A stretch of DNA of 5,639 bases from Cellvibrionaceae bacterium (GTDB taxonomy: Bacteria; Pseudomonadota; Gammaproteobacteria; Pseudomonadales; Cellvibrionaceae), in the NCBI GenBank assembly GCA_027012915.1, contig JALUYN010000642.1, forward strand, positions 1-5,639, written 5' to 3'. Numbering within the stretch: the stretch's first letter is position 1; each line of letters begins with the position of its first letter. Below, in pieces: positions 1 to 5,639 of the stretch. The position numbers were made by a program, and so were the translations under genes. The notes below the pieces were generated by a model. The model was given only the letters and a program-made list of their open reading frames with translations, did not search any database and had not been told where the DNA came from.

Positions 1-534
1 AAGACTGGGATACTCTTTCTGCAATTCGCGAAGTTTTTCTGCGTGGGAGCTACCTTTGATGACTAAAAGGCTCTTGTCTTGAAGATCTTCAATGCGCTTG
101 GGGCGCTTGTTGCCCTCGCGATAGATCAGCTGTTGCCTGATCTCCATATACGGCTGTGTAAAGCGCACTTGTTTGCGTCGGGCCTTGGTGACGGTCAGGG
201 CGGCGGCGGACATATCTCCCCGGGCACTGCCGGCATCGCGAATAACTCTGTCCAGATCCTCTTCTTCAACAATCGTGAGGCGAACACCCAGGTGGTCGGC
301 AAACGCCTTGGCCAGCTGATATTCAAAGCCATTGAGGCCCTCGGAATCTTCGTAGTAGGTGGTGGGGCCGTTGCGGGAAATAACCTTCAGCTCGCCGCTG
401 TTGAGCACTCGGTCCAACTGGGTCAATTTGGTACCCGGCTGCAGAATCAGCGGTAACACCAGAAACAGACCGATAACCACCACAAGCTGGGCGGCGATAT
501 AGTGCGGAGAGTTGGTGTTAGTGAACTGGGCCAT
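1..534 (-). CDS. mltF: Membrane-bound lytic murein transglycosylase F, N-terminal part (partial at window edge)
   Basis: MltF-type proteins cleave the glycan strands of peptidoglycan, leaving 1,6-anhydromuramoyl ends, and act in the periplasm bound to the cell envelope. The first 178 residues are visible, open to the window edge. A hydrophobic segment at about residues 13-31 would export or anchor the protein. There is no cysteine in the visible part, so no lipobox. From about residue 41 the sequence matches the start of the SBP_bac_3-like regulatory domain of MltF: a GELKV stretch at 47-51, NGFEYQLAKAFADHLGV at 68-84, and FTQPYMEIRQQLIYR at 125-139. The catalytic SLT domain, with its glutamate, lies beyond the window. 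The ATG at 534-532 is the only plausible start: no ATG, GTG or TTG lies between it and an in-frame stop at 630-628. No good Shine-Dalgarno sequence precedes it. Divergence from purL is the familiar gammaproteobacterial arrangement and supports the call. An amino-acid-binding periplasmic protein is the alternative, made less likely by the N-terminal pattern and this neighbourhood. Confidence 0.9.
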   Translation of the reverse strand, partial: MAQFTNTNSPHYIAAQLVVVIGLFLVLPLILQPGTKLTQLDRVLNSGELKVISRNGPTTYYEDSEGLNGFEYQLAKAFADHLGVRLTIVEEEDLDRVIRDAGSARGDMSAAALTVTKARRKQVRFTQPYMEIRQQLIYREGNKRPKRIEDLQDKSLLVIKGSSHAEKLRELQKEYPSL

Positions 535-573
535 AGGGGATTCTGAGAAGCCTTTACTGCATCTGTGCTGGTT

Positions 574-579
574 ATTGTA
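574..579 (-). promoter_or_regulatory. mltF: Candidate -10 box for mltF
   Basis: On the minus strand TACAAT (579 to 574) differs from the TATAAT consensus at one position and lies about 40 nt upstream of the mltF start. No good -35 hexamer sits 16-18 bp further upstream. TTGAAC at 626-621 is too far away to pair with it. It is a weak call resting on one hexamer. Confidence 0.25.
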
Positions 580-702
580 GACCGAAAGGGGATGATTTAG
601 CTGACATTCATCCGATATATGTTCAACTTAGTCCGAAATTAACTGCCTTCACTGGTTTAGCAATAAGTTGGTTCGTGGATTGATTAGTTTGTCAGGTTGA
701 TA

Positions 703-731
703 GTGTTAACGGGGGCCAGATCCAGTACAAT
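703..731 (+). promoter_or_regulatory. purL: Candidate purL promoter
   Basis: TACAAT at 726-731 is a good sigma-70-like -10 box, about 86 nt upstream of the purL start. It would place transcription initiation near 737-739. At 17-bp spacing the -35 position (703-708, GTGTTA) is poor. A better-looking TTGATA at 697-702 is spaced 23 bp away, too far for normal use. The promoter may therefore depend on an activator or be weak. No match to the E. coli PurR operator (consensus ACGCAAACGTTTTCNT) is visible around it. Confidence 0.4.
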
Positions 732-736
732 ATGCG

Positions 737-806
737 CCTTTTCCGAGCGCAGCTCCATTGGGGCTATTTGGCGCTCAATAAATCGCCAATTTCCGAACTG
801 AAAAGG
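737..806 (+). promoter_or_regulatory. purL 5' leader with potential ribosome-binding-site-sequestering fold
   Basis: Four complementary pairings are visible by eye. CCTTTTC (737-743) pairs perfectly with GAAAAGG (800-806), which includes the purL Shine-Dalgarno sequence. GAGCGC (745-750) pairs with GCGCTC (771-776). AGCTCC (751-756) pairs with GGGGCT (760-765), with one G-U pair and a 3-nt loop. TTGGCG (768-773) pairs with CGCCAA (784-789) around a 10-nt loop. The second and fourth pairings share 771-773 and cannot coexist. The first, third and fourth together would make a three-way junction. I recognise no known riboswitch core. Function is inference; the complementarity is direct observation. 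Confidence 0.35.
801..806 (+). promoter_or_regulatory. purL: Ribosome-binding site of purL
   Basis: AAAAGG lies 11 nt before the purL ATG, slightly further than the usual 5-9 nt. It supports the ATG at 818. The same hexamer is complementary to CCTTTT at 737-742 near the predicted 5' end of the transcript. Confidence 0.55.
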
Positions 807-817
807 TCTCTCATTCT

Positions 818-3800
818 ATGCTGACTCTGCGTGGCGCACCGGCTCTTTCTGAATTTCGTACTCAACGAATTTTATCTTCCCTGCAACAAGTCGACTCTGG
901 TGTAAAAGCGGTTTATGCCGAATTTGTTCACTTTGTAGACAATTCCGCTGATCTGGATGAGAAACAGCTTAATGTGCTGGCGCAGCTGTTGCACTATGGT
1001 CCAACGGCTCCTGTTCAGCCTACGGATGGCGAGCTGTATCTGGTTGTACCGCGCCCGGGCACTATTTCGCCCTGGTCCTCCAAGGCAACCGATATTGCCC
1101 AGAACGCAGGATTGAAGCAGGTAGATCGTGTTGAGCGCGGTGTTGCTTACTATGTAGTGGGTGGTGCGCGCGAAAAGCTACTGCCGCTGTTGCATGATCG
1201 TATGGTTGAGGCCGTATTTGCGAATCTGGACGATGCTGCCCAATTGTTCGTGCACGAAGAGCCGAGGCCACAGACCAGCGTCGATATTTTGGGTGGTGGT
1301 CGCAAGGCTCTGGAAGAGGCCAACGTGTCTCTTGGTCTCGCCCTGGCCGAAGATGAAATTGATTATCTGGTCGACAGTTTTAAAGAGCTGGGTCGCAACC
1401 CTGTAGATGTCGAATTGATGATGTTTGCTCAGGCCAACTCCGAGCACTGTCGTCACAAGATCTTCAATGCCAGCTGGACGCTGGACGGCAATGACATGCC
1501 CAACTCACTGTTCGGCATGATCAAAAACACCTATGAGCAGGGCGGTGAAGATGTGCTGTCCGCCTACGCCGATAACGCGTCGGTGATCAAAGGGGCGCAG
1601 GCCGGTCGTTTCTACCCGAACCCTGAAACCAAGGCCTACGGTTACAGCCAGGAAGACATCCACATTCTGATGAAAGTGGAAACTCATAACCACCCAACGG
1701 CCATTGCGCCATTCCCGGGTGCTGGCACCGGTTCCGGTGGTGAAATCCGCGACGAAGGCGCGGTGGGTAAAGGCTCCAAGCCTAAAGTCGGTTTGACCGG
1801 TTTCACTGTCTCTAACTTGCAAATTCCCGAGTACATTCAACCTTGGGAGAAAGATTACGGTAAGCCCAATCGCATCGTTACCGCGCTGGATATTATGCTG
1901 GAAGGCCCCATCGGCGGTGCGGCATTTAACAACGAGTTCGGCCGCCCGAATATTTGCGGCTACTTCCGTACGTTCGAAGAGAATTTTGACGGCGAGCGTC
2001 GTGGTTATCACAAACCCATTATGCTGGCCGGTGGCTACGGCAACATCAAGGGCGAACACGTCGATCAGGACGAGTTCAGTGCCGGCGCCAAGCTGGTGGC
2101 CCTAGGTGGTCCGGCCATGCTGATTGGTCTCGGTGGCGGTGCGGCTTCTTCCATGACCTCTGGTTCTTCTTCCGAGGATCTGGACTTTGCATCTGTTCAG
2201 CGTCAAAACCCCGAGATAGAGCGTCGCTGTCAGGAAGTCATTGATCAGTGCTGGCAGTTGGGCGAGCAAAACCCCATTGCCTTTATTCATGATGTGGGTG
2301 CCGGTGGTTTCTCCAACGCCTTCCCGGAGTTGGCCAAAGACGGTGGTTGTGGCGCCAATTTTGAACTGCGCAACATCAACAATGACGAGCCGGGCATGAG
2401 TCCGTTGGAAATCTGGTGTAATGAAGCTCAGGAGCGCTATGTGATGGCGATAATGCCTGAGGACCTGGCGCGCTTTGAGGCTATCTGTGAACGTGAGCGT
2501 TGCCCATACGCGGTAGTGGGTGAATCCACCAGCGATCAGCATATCGTGCTCAATGATACCCATTTCGATACCAAACCTGTGGATCTGCCGATGTCGGTAC
2601 TATTCGGTAAGCCGCCCAAGATGCATCGCATAGCAGAGACCCGCAGCTACACCACCGCCGCTTTCGAGACTGCTGATATCAATGTCTATGAGGCCGCTGA
2701 GCGCGTGATTCAGCATCCTACCGTCGCCAGCAAGAGCTTCCTGATCACCATTGGTGATCGCTCTGTTACCGGTCAGGTAGTCCGAGATCAGTTTGTAGGT
2801 CCGTGGCAGGTGCCGGTTGCCGATTGTGCGGTGACCACCCAGGCGTACGATACCTACGCCGGTGAAGCCATGAGTATGGGCGAGCGCACACCGCTGGCGC
2901 TGCTGGACGGCCCGGCTTCCGGTCGCATGGCGATCGGTGAGTCCTTGACCAATATTGCTTCGACCCGCATTGATAAATTGTCAGATGTGAAGTTGTCCGC
3001 AAACTGGATGTGTGCCGCTGGCCACCCTGGCGAAGACGAAAAACTGTATCGCACCGTGGAAGCCATCGGCATGGAATTGTGTCCGGAACTGGGCATTACA
3101 ATTCCTGTGGGCAAGGATTCCATGTCCATGCGCACAGCCTGGAACGATGGGGGTGAAGATAAAGCTGTGACCGCGCCACTGTCGCTGGTGATTTCCGCGT
3201 TTGCTCCAGTAACCGATGTACGCAAGACCGTAACTCCGCAGTTGCGCACCGATTTGGGCAATACCGACCTGCTGATGGTGGATCTGGGTAATGGCAAAAA
3301 TCGCATGGGTGCCTCTATTCTGGCTCAGGTGTACAACCAGATCGGCGATGAAGTGGCCGATGTTGACAGTGCTTCACAATTGAAAGGTTTCTTCGATGCA
3401 ATGCAGGCGAGCCTGGAAGCGGATCAAGTCATTGCTTATCACGACCGCTCCGACGGTGGATTGTTTGCAACCATCGCAGAGATGGCCTTCGCTGGCCACT
3501 GTGGTGTGGATATCAATATCGACGAGTTGGGCAGTGACGCAGTGGCAGCATTGTTTAACGAAGAGCTGGGTGCTGTATTGCAAGTGCGTCGCGACGACAC
3601 CGATGCGGTGTTGAAACGTTTTGCTGACGCCGGTGTTAGTGTCTCCAAGTTGGGATGGCTCAATAATCACGACAGTGTGCGAATTGAGGCCAACGGCGAG
3701 GTTATCTTTGAGGAAGACCGCGCGATTCTGCAAAGCCTGTGGTCTGAAACCAGCTATCGAATGGCAGCGCTACGCGACAATGCCGAGTGTGCCAAGGAAG

Positions 3801-4672
3801 AGTTTGATCAGGTGACCCAGGTGAATCCAGGGTTGGGTGTTAAGCTCAGCTTCGACGTCAATGAAGACGTTGCGGCGCCGTATATTAACTCTGGTGCCCG
3901 CCCGGATGTGGCGGTACTGCGCGAGCAGGGAGTTAATGGTCACGTGGAAATGGCGGCGGCGTTTGACCGTGCCGGCTTTAATGCGATCGACGTGCATATG
4001 AGCGATATTTTGTCTGGTCGTGCCAACCTGAAAGACTTTAAAGGTCTGGTGGCTTGTGGCGGTTTCTCATACGGTGATGTGTTGGGTGCCGGTGAGGGCT
4101 GGGCGAAAACTATTTTGTTTAATCCTAAAGCTCGCGATCAGTTCCAGTCGTTCTTTCATCGCAATGACACCTTCAGCCTTGGTGTTTGTAACGGCTGTCA
4201 GATGATGTCGAACCTTAAGGATCTGGTGCCCGGTGCCGATCATTGGCCGCGTTTTGTTCGCAATGAATCTGAGCAATTCGAAGCGCGTTTCTCTCTGGTT
4301 GGAATCGAAGAGTCACCTTCGGTGCTGTTCAAAGGCATGGCGGGCAGTTATATGCCTGTGGCTGTCGCTCATGGCGAAGGCCGCGCAGAATTTGCCAGTG
4401 AGGCGGATTTGGACACTTGCCATCACAGTGGTTTGGTATCCATGCGTTATCTGGACAACCACAAGCAGCTCACTGAAACCTACCCGGCTAACCCTAACGG
4501 TTCGCCACTGGGTATCACCAGTGTCACCTCGGAAGATGGTCGCGCCACCATTATGATGCCGCACCCCGAGCGTATTTTCCGCGCGGTTAATAATTCCTGG
4601 TGCCCAGATGAGTGGCAGGAAGACAGTGGCTGGATGCGTCTGTTCCGCAACGCACGTGTGTTTGTCGATTAA
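818..4672 (+). CDS. purL: Phosphoribosylformylglycinamidine synthase (FGAR amidotransferase), complete
   Basis: PurL (EC 6.3.5.3) catalyses step four of de novo purine synthesis in the cytoplasm: FGAR, glutamine and ATP give FGAM, glutamate, ADP and phosphate. The 1,284 residues match the long single-chain proteobacterial type (E. coli has 1,295). Domains in order: PurS-like N-terminus (about 1-150); linker (about 165-220) ending in NSEHCRHK at 207-214; first AIRS-type half with VETHNHPTA (287-295), the [10 protein letters not shown] stretch (305-314) and [11 protein letters not shown] (491-501); second half with GDRSVTG (646-652), PVGKDSMSM (763-771) and HDRSDGGL (875-882); class I glutaminase from about 1029. 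The glutaminase triad is visible as Cys1124 (GVCNGCQ), His1249 and Glu1251 (MPHPER). Each is offset by 11 from Salmonella Cys1135, His1260 and Glu1262. The ATG at 818 is the first start after an in-frame stop at 779-781, and its N-terminus (LRGAPALS) aligns with E. coli PurL. No frameshift or missing key residue was seen. A terminator follows, so it is probably monocistronic. Confidence 0.98.
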   Translation: MLTLRGAPALSEFRTQRILSSLQQVDSGVKAVYAEFVHFVDNSADLDEKQLNVLAQLLHYGPTAPVQPTDGELYLVVPRPGTISPWSSKATDIAQNAGLKQVDRVERGVAYYVVGGAREKLLPLLHDRMVEAVFANLDDAAQLFVHEEPRPQTSVDILGGGRKALEEANVSLGLALAEDEIDYLVDSFKELGRNPVDVELMMFAQANSEHCRHKIFNASWTLDGNDMPNSLFGMIKNTYEQGGEDVLSAYADNASVIKGAQAGRFYPNPETKAYGYSQEDIHILMKVETHNHPTAIAPFPGAGTGSGGEIRDEGAVGKGSKPKVGLTGFTVSNLQIPEYIQPWEKDYGKPNRIVTALDIMLEGPIGGAAFNNEFGRPNICGYFRTFEENFDGERRGYHKPIMLAGGYGNIKGEHVDQDEFSAGAKLVALGGPAMLIGLGGGAASSMTSGSSSEDLDFASVQRQNPEIERRCQEVIDQCWQLGEQNPIAFIHDVGAGGFSNAFPELAKDGGCGANFELRNINNDEPGMSPLEIWCNEAQERYVMAIMPEDLARFEAICERERCPYAVVGESTSDQHIVLNDTHFDTKPVDLPMSVLFGKPPKMHRIAETRSYTTAAFETADINVYEAAERVIQHPTVASKSFLITIGDRSVTGQVVRDQFVGPWQVPVADCAVTTQAYDTYAGEAMSMGERTPLALLDGPASGRMAIGESLTNIASTRIDKLSDVKLSANWMCAAGHPGEDEKLYRTVEAIGMELCPELGITIPVGKDSMSMRTAWNDGGEDKAVTAPLSLVISAFAPVTDVRKTVTPQLRTDLGNTDLLMVDLGNGKNRMGASILAQVYNQIGDEVADVDSASQLKGFFDAMQASLEADQVIAYHDRSDGGLFATIAEMAFAGHCGVDINIDELGSDAVAALFNEELGAVLQVRRDDTDAVLKRFADAGVSVSKLGWLNNHDSVRIEANGEVIFEEDRAILQSLWSETSYRMAALRDNAECAKEEFDQVTQVNPGLGVKLSFDVNEDVAAPYINSGARPDVAVLREQGVNGHVEMAAAFDRAGFNAIDVHMSDILSGRANLKDFKGLVACGGFSYGDVLGAGEGWAKTILFNPKARDQFQSFFHRNDTFSLGVCNGCQMMSNLKDLVPGADHWPRFVRNESEQFEARFSLVGIEESPSVLFKGMAGSYMPVAVAHGEGRAEFASEADLDTCHHSGLVSMRYLDNHKQLTETYPANPNGSPLGITSVTSEDGRATIMMPHPERIFRAVNNSWCPDEWQEDSGWMRLFRNARVFVD

Positions 4673-4678
4673 TCGACA
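4663..4678 (+). repeat. Perfect 16-bp palindrome across the purL stop codon
   Basis: TGTCGATT is followed directly by its reverse complement AATCGACA, with the centre between 4670 and 4671, inside the TAA stop codon. With no spacer it would be a poor RNA hairpin, though a shorter stem with a 4-nt loop is possible. It is as likely to be a chance feature or a DNA-protein site as a terminator component. The palindrome is certain; any function is unknown. Confidence 0.6.
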
Positions 4679-4684
4679 CGCTGC

Positions 4685-4711
4685 AAACGCCTCCAGCTCG
4701 GAGGCGTTTTT
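4685..4711 (+). terminator. Rho-independent terminator of purL
   Basis: AAACGCCTCC (4685-4694) and GGAGGCGTTT (4700-4709) form a perfect 10-bp stem around a 5-nt loop (AGCTC), ending in a run of five T (4707-4711). It begins 12 nt after the purL stop codon. The strong GC-rich stem and T run are a classic intrinsic terminator and separate purL from the gene downstream. On the minus strand the stem would be preceded by A residues and followed by CTTTG-type sequence on its 3' side, so it could also stop some opposing transcription, but less well. Confidence 0.93.
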
Positions 4712-4903
4712 CGTTCGGGGGTAGCCAGTCATATAGCTCGTACAAGCCGAAGCTTATCGCGGCGGAACGCATGGATCTTTACGAGGCTGTAATTGAGTAG
4801 AGTGCTCCTGGTTTAAAGAATTCTTGGTTTATAGGACACAGTGCAGCACAGGGTGTGCCTTAATGTACTGACTGTTCTTTCATATAAGTTGTAAGAGATC
4901 GTC
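4712..4903. other. Intergenic region between purL terminator and nhaD
   Basis: This stretch has no recognisable gene. It contains a nine-codon ATG-to-TAG frame (4771-4800), a 10-bp palindrome AAGAATTCTT (4816-4825) and a small inverted repeat (GCACA GGG TGTGC, 4846-4858). It should contain the nhaD promoter, but I could not identify a convincing -35/-10 pair. TATAAG at 4883-4888 lies too close to the start codon for a leader that includes the ribosome-binding site. Confidence 0.6.
4846..4858 (+). repeat. Short inverted repeat upstream of nhaD
   Basis: GCACA and TGTGC flank a GGG spacer as a perfect 5-bp inverted repeat 45 nt before the nhaD start codon. It could be a small mRNA hairpin or an operator half-site pair. 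It is short enough to arise by chance, and no T run follows. Confidence 0.35.
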
Positions 4904-5639
4904 ATGTTTGAAATCTATCTAATGACCCTGGCGGGTGTTGCTCTGCTGAGCATCGTTCTGGAAGAAGTAATTCACGTGAATAAGGCCAAAACCACCTTGT
5001 TCCTCGGATGCATTGCCTGGCTCAGTCTGTTTGTTCACGCCGGTACCGATGCCAATCAGAAGGCGGTGGCCCATGAGCTGGACGAGAATCTATTGGAAAT
5101 TGCGTCGCTGTGGCTGTTTTTGATGTCCACGATGACCTTTGTGGCTTACCTCAATGCCAAGGGTATGATTCAGAATCTGGTTCGCAGCATATTCCCTGAG
5201 CGCCTGAAAACCCGGACGCTGTTGTTTCTGGTGGCGGGATTTTCACTGCTGCTGTCTGCCATTTGTGACAATGTGACGGCCACTCTGGTGAGTCTGGGGC
5301 TGTTGCAGGTGTTCGATCTCGAGCGCAGTACCAAATTGAAGATGGCAGCTTTAGTGGTGTTTGCCGTTAACTCAGGCGGCGTGGCGTTGATCACAGGAGA
5401 CGTAACTACCCTGATGATGTTCCTGGCCGGACATGTCACCATTTCCGAGTTGCTGATCTTATTCGCCCCCGCGGCTTTGGGCGTAGTAGTCTTGACGGTG
5501 ATGTTTGCCTTTACCGTAAAAGGCGAACTGGTGCTGGAACCCAAGGAGGTAAGTTATGAAAGAGTGGACGTTATTATCGCTCTGATCTTCCTGGGTACTA
5601 TCTTCTCCACCATGCTATTTAATATCGCATTTGGCGTGC
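4904..5639 (+). CDS. nhaD: NhaD-family sodium/proton antiporter, N-terminal part (partial at window edge)
   Basis: NhaD proteins (ion transporter superfamily, TC 2.A.62) exchange Na+ or Li+ for H+ across the inner membrane, mainly at alkaline pH. The first 245 residues are visible, roughly half the family's usual 400-480. Hydrophobic segments lie at about 5-24, 31-45, 65-83, 105-121, 148-163, 183-205 and 223-243. Family-like motifs are the EEVIHVNKAK stretch (20-29) after the first helix, FLMSTMTFVAYLNAKG (72-87), the conserved SAICDNVTATL region (118-128) with Asp122 and Asn123 in a helix break, and NSGGVALITGDVTTLM (156-171) with Asp166. Acidic and polar residues in such breaks are expected for cation binding; that role is inferred here. 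The ATG at 4904 is the first start after an in-frame TAA at 4892-4894, preceded by a weak AAGAGA ribosome-binding site (4893-4898). The purL terminator implies its own promoter. Another member of the ArsB/NhaD superfamily cannot be fully excluded from half a protein. Confidence 0.82.
   Translation, partial: MFEIYLMTLAGVALLSIVLEEVIHVNKAKTTLFLGCIAWLSLFVHAGTDANQKAVAHELDENLLEIASLWLFLMSTMTFVAYLNAKGMIQNLVRSIFPERLKTRTLLFLVAGFSLLLSAICDNVTATLVSLGLLQVFDLERSTKLKMAALVVFAVNSGGVALITGDVTTLMMFLAGHVTISELLILFAPAALGVVVLTVMFAFTVKGELVLEPKEVSYERVDVIIALIFLGTIFSTMLFNIAFGV

Noticed and set aside
79..456. 125-residue open frame on the plus strand
   Set aside because: It lies antisense to mltF, whose minus-strand frame is open throughout and matches a known family. 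The translation is low in complexity and has no recognisable domain.
624..670. CAACTTA (624-630) and TAAGTTG (664-670) inverted repeat between mltF and purL
   Set aside because: The 7-bp arms are AT-rich and 33 nt apart, with no flanking extension. Chance is likely, and no known operator matches.
1505..2563. Long minus-strand open frames inside purL (184 and 153 residues)
   Set aside because: They are antisense shadows of a well-conserved coding sequence. Their translations show no family resemblance, and no ribosome-binding site was noted.
4681..4696. Partial resemblance of CTGCAAACGCC to the PurR operator
   Set aside because: Only the GCAAACG core matches. It lies downstream of purL and is explained by the terminator stem.
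4771..4800. Nine-codon frame MDLYEAVIE after the purL terminator
   Set aside because: It is very short, has no clear ribosome-binding site and matches no leader-peptide pattern such as repeated regulatory codons. A chance frame is the simpler reading, although a gene remnant cannot be excluded.
4883..4888. TATAAG as the -10 box of nhaD
   Set aside because: Transcription would start around 4894-4896, inside the putative ribosome-binding site. The matching -35 position (TTAATG, 4860-4865) is poor.
5170..5544. 124-residue minus-strand frame opposite the nhaD-like gene
   Set aside because: Its Thr/Ser/Asn-rich translation is what the antisense of a hydrophobic membrane-protein gene looks like. 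The plus-strand frame is clearly the coding one.

Overview
The window reads as an ordinary chromosomal stretch of a gammaproteobacterium. It holds a divergently transcribed pair, mltF (minus strand, cut by the left edge) and purL (plus strand, complete), followed by the 5' part of an nhaD-like sodium/proton antiporter gene (plus strand, cut by the right edge). The single-chain PurL of about 1,284 residues (N-terminal PurS-like, linker, two AIRS-type and C-terminal glutaminase domains) and the mltF/purL divergence are typical of gammaproteobacteria. The moderate GC content and the NhaD-type antiporter suggest a marine or salt-exposed lineage, perhaps near Cellvibrionales or Pseudomonadales. That placement is inference from general knowledge; no database search was possible.

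Layout. Positions 1-534 (minus) encode the N-terminal 178 residues of a MltF-type lytic transglycosylase: a hydrophobic N-terminal segment and the start of its periplasmic solute-binding-like (SBP_bac_3) domain. Positions 535-817 are the divergent intergenic region, with candidate promoters for both genes and a purL leader of about 80 nt rich in complementary segments. Positions 818-4672 are purL, intact, with all key motifs present. Positions 4685-4711 form a strong intrinsic terminator. Positions 4712-4903 contain no recognisable gene. Positions 4904-5639 encode the first 245 residues of the NhaD-family protein.

Functionally the three genes are unrelated: cell-wall turnover, de novo purine synthesis and ion homeostasis. 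The purL terminator and the 231-bp gap before nhaD argue that purL is transcribed alone. No mobile element, CRISPR array, tRNA, rRNA or obvious horizontal-transfer signature was seen.

Nothing here is convincing evidence for a new system. The most interesting item is the purL leader. A CCUUUUC segment close to the predicted 5' end of the transcript is perfectly complementary to the purL ribosome-binding site. Between them lie two hairpins that partly exclude each other. This could be a translational control element, but it rests on one sequence read by eye.
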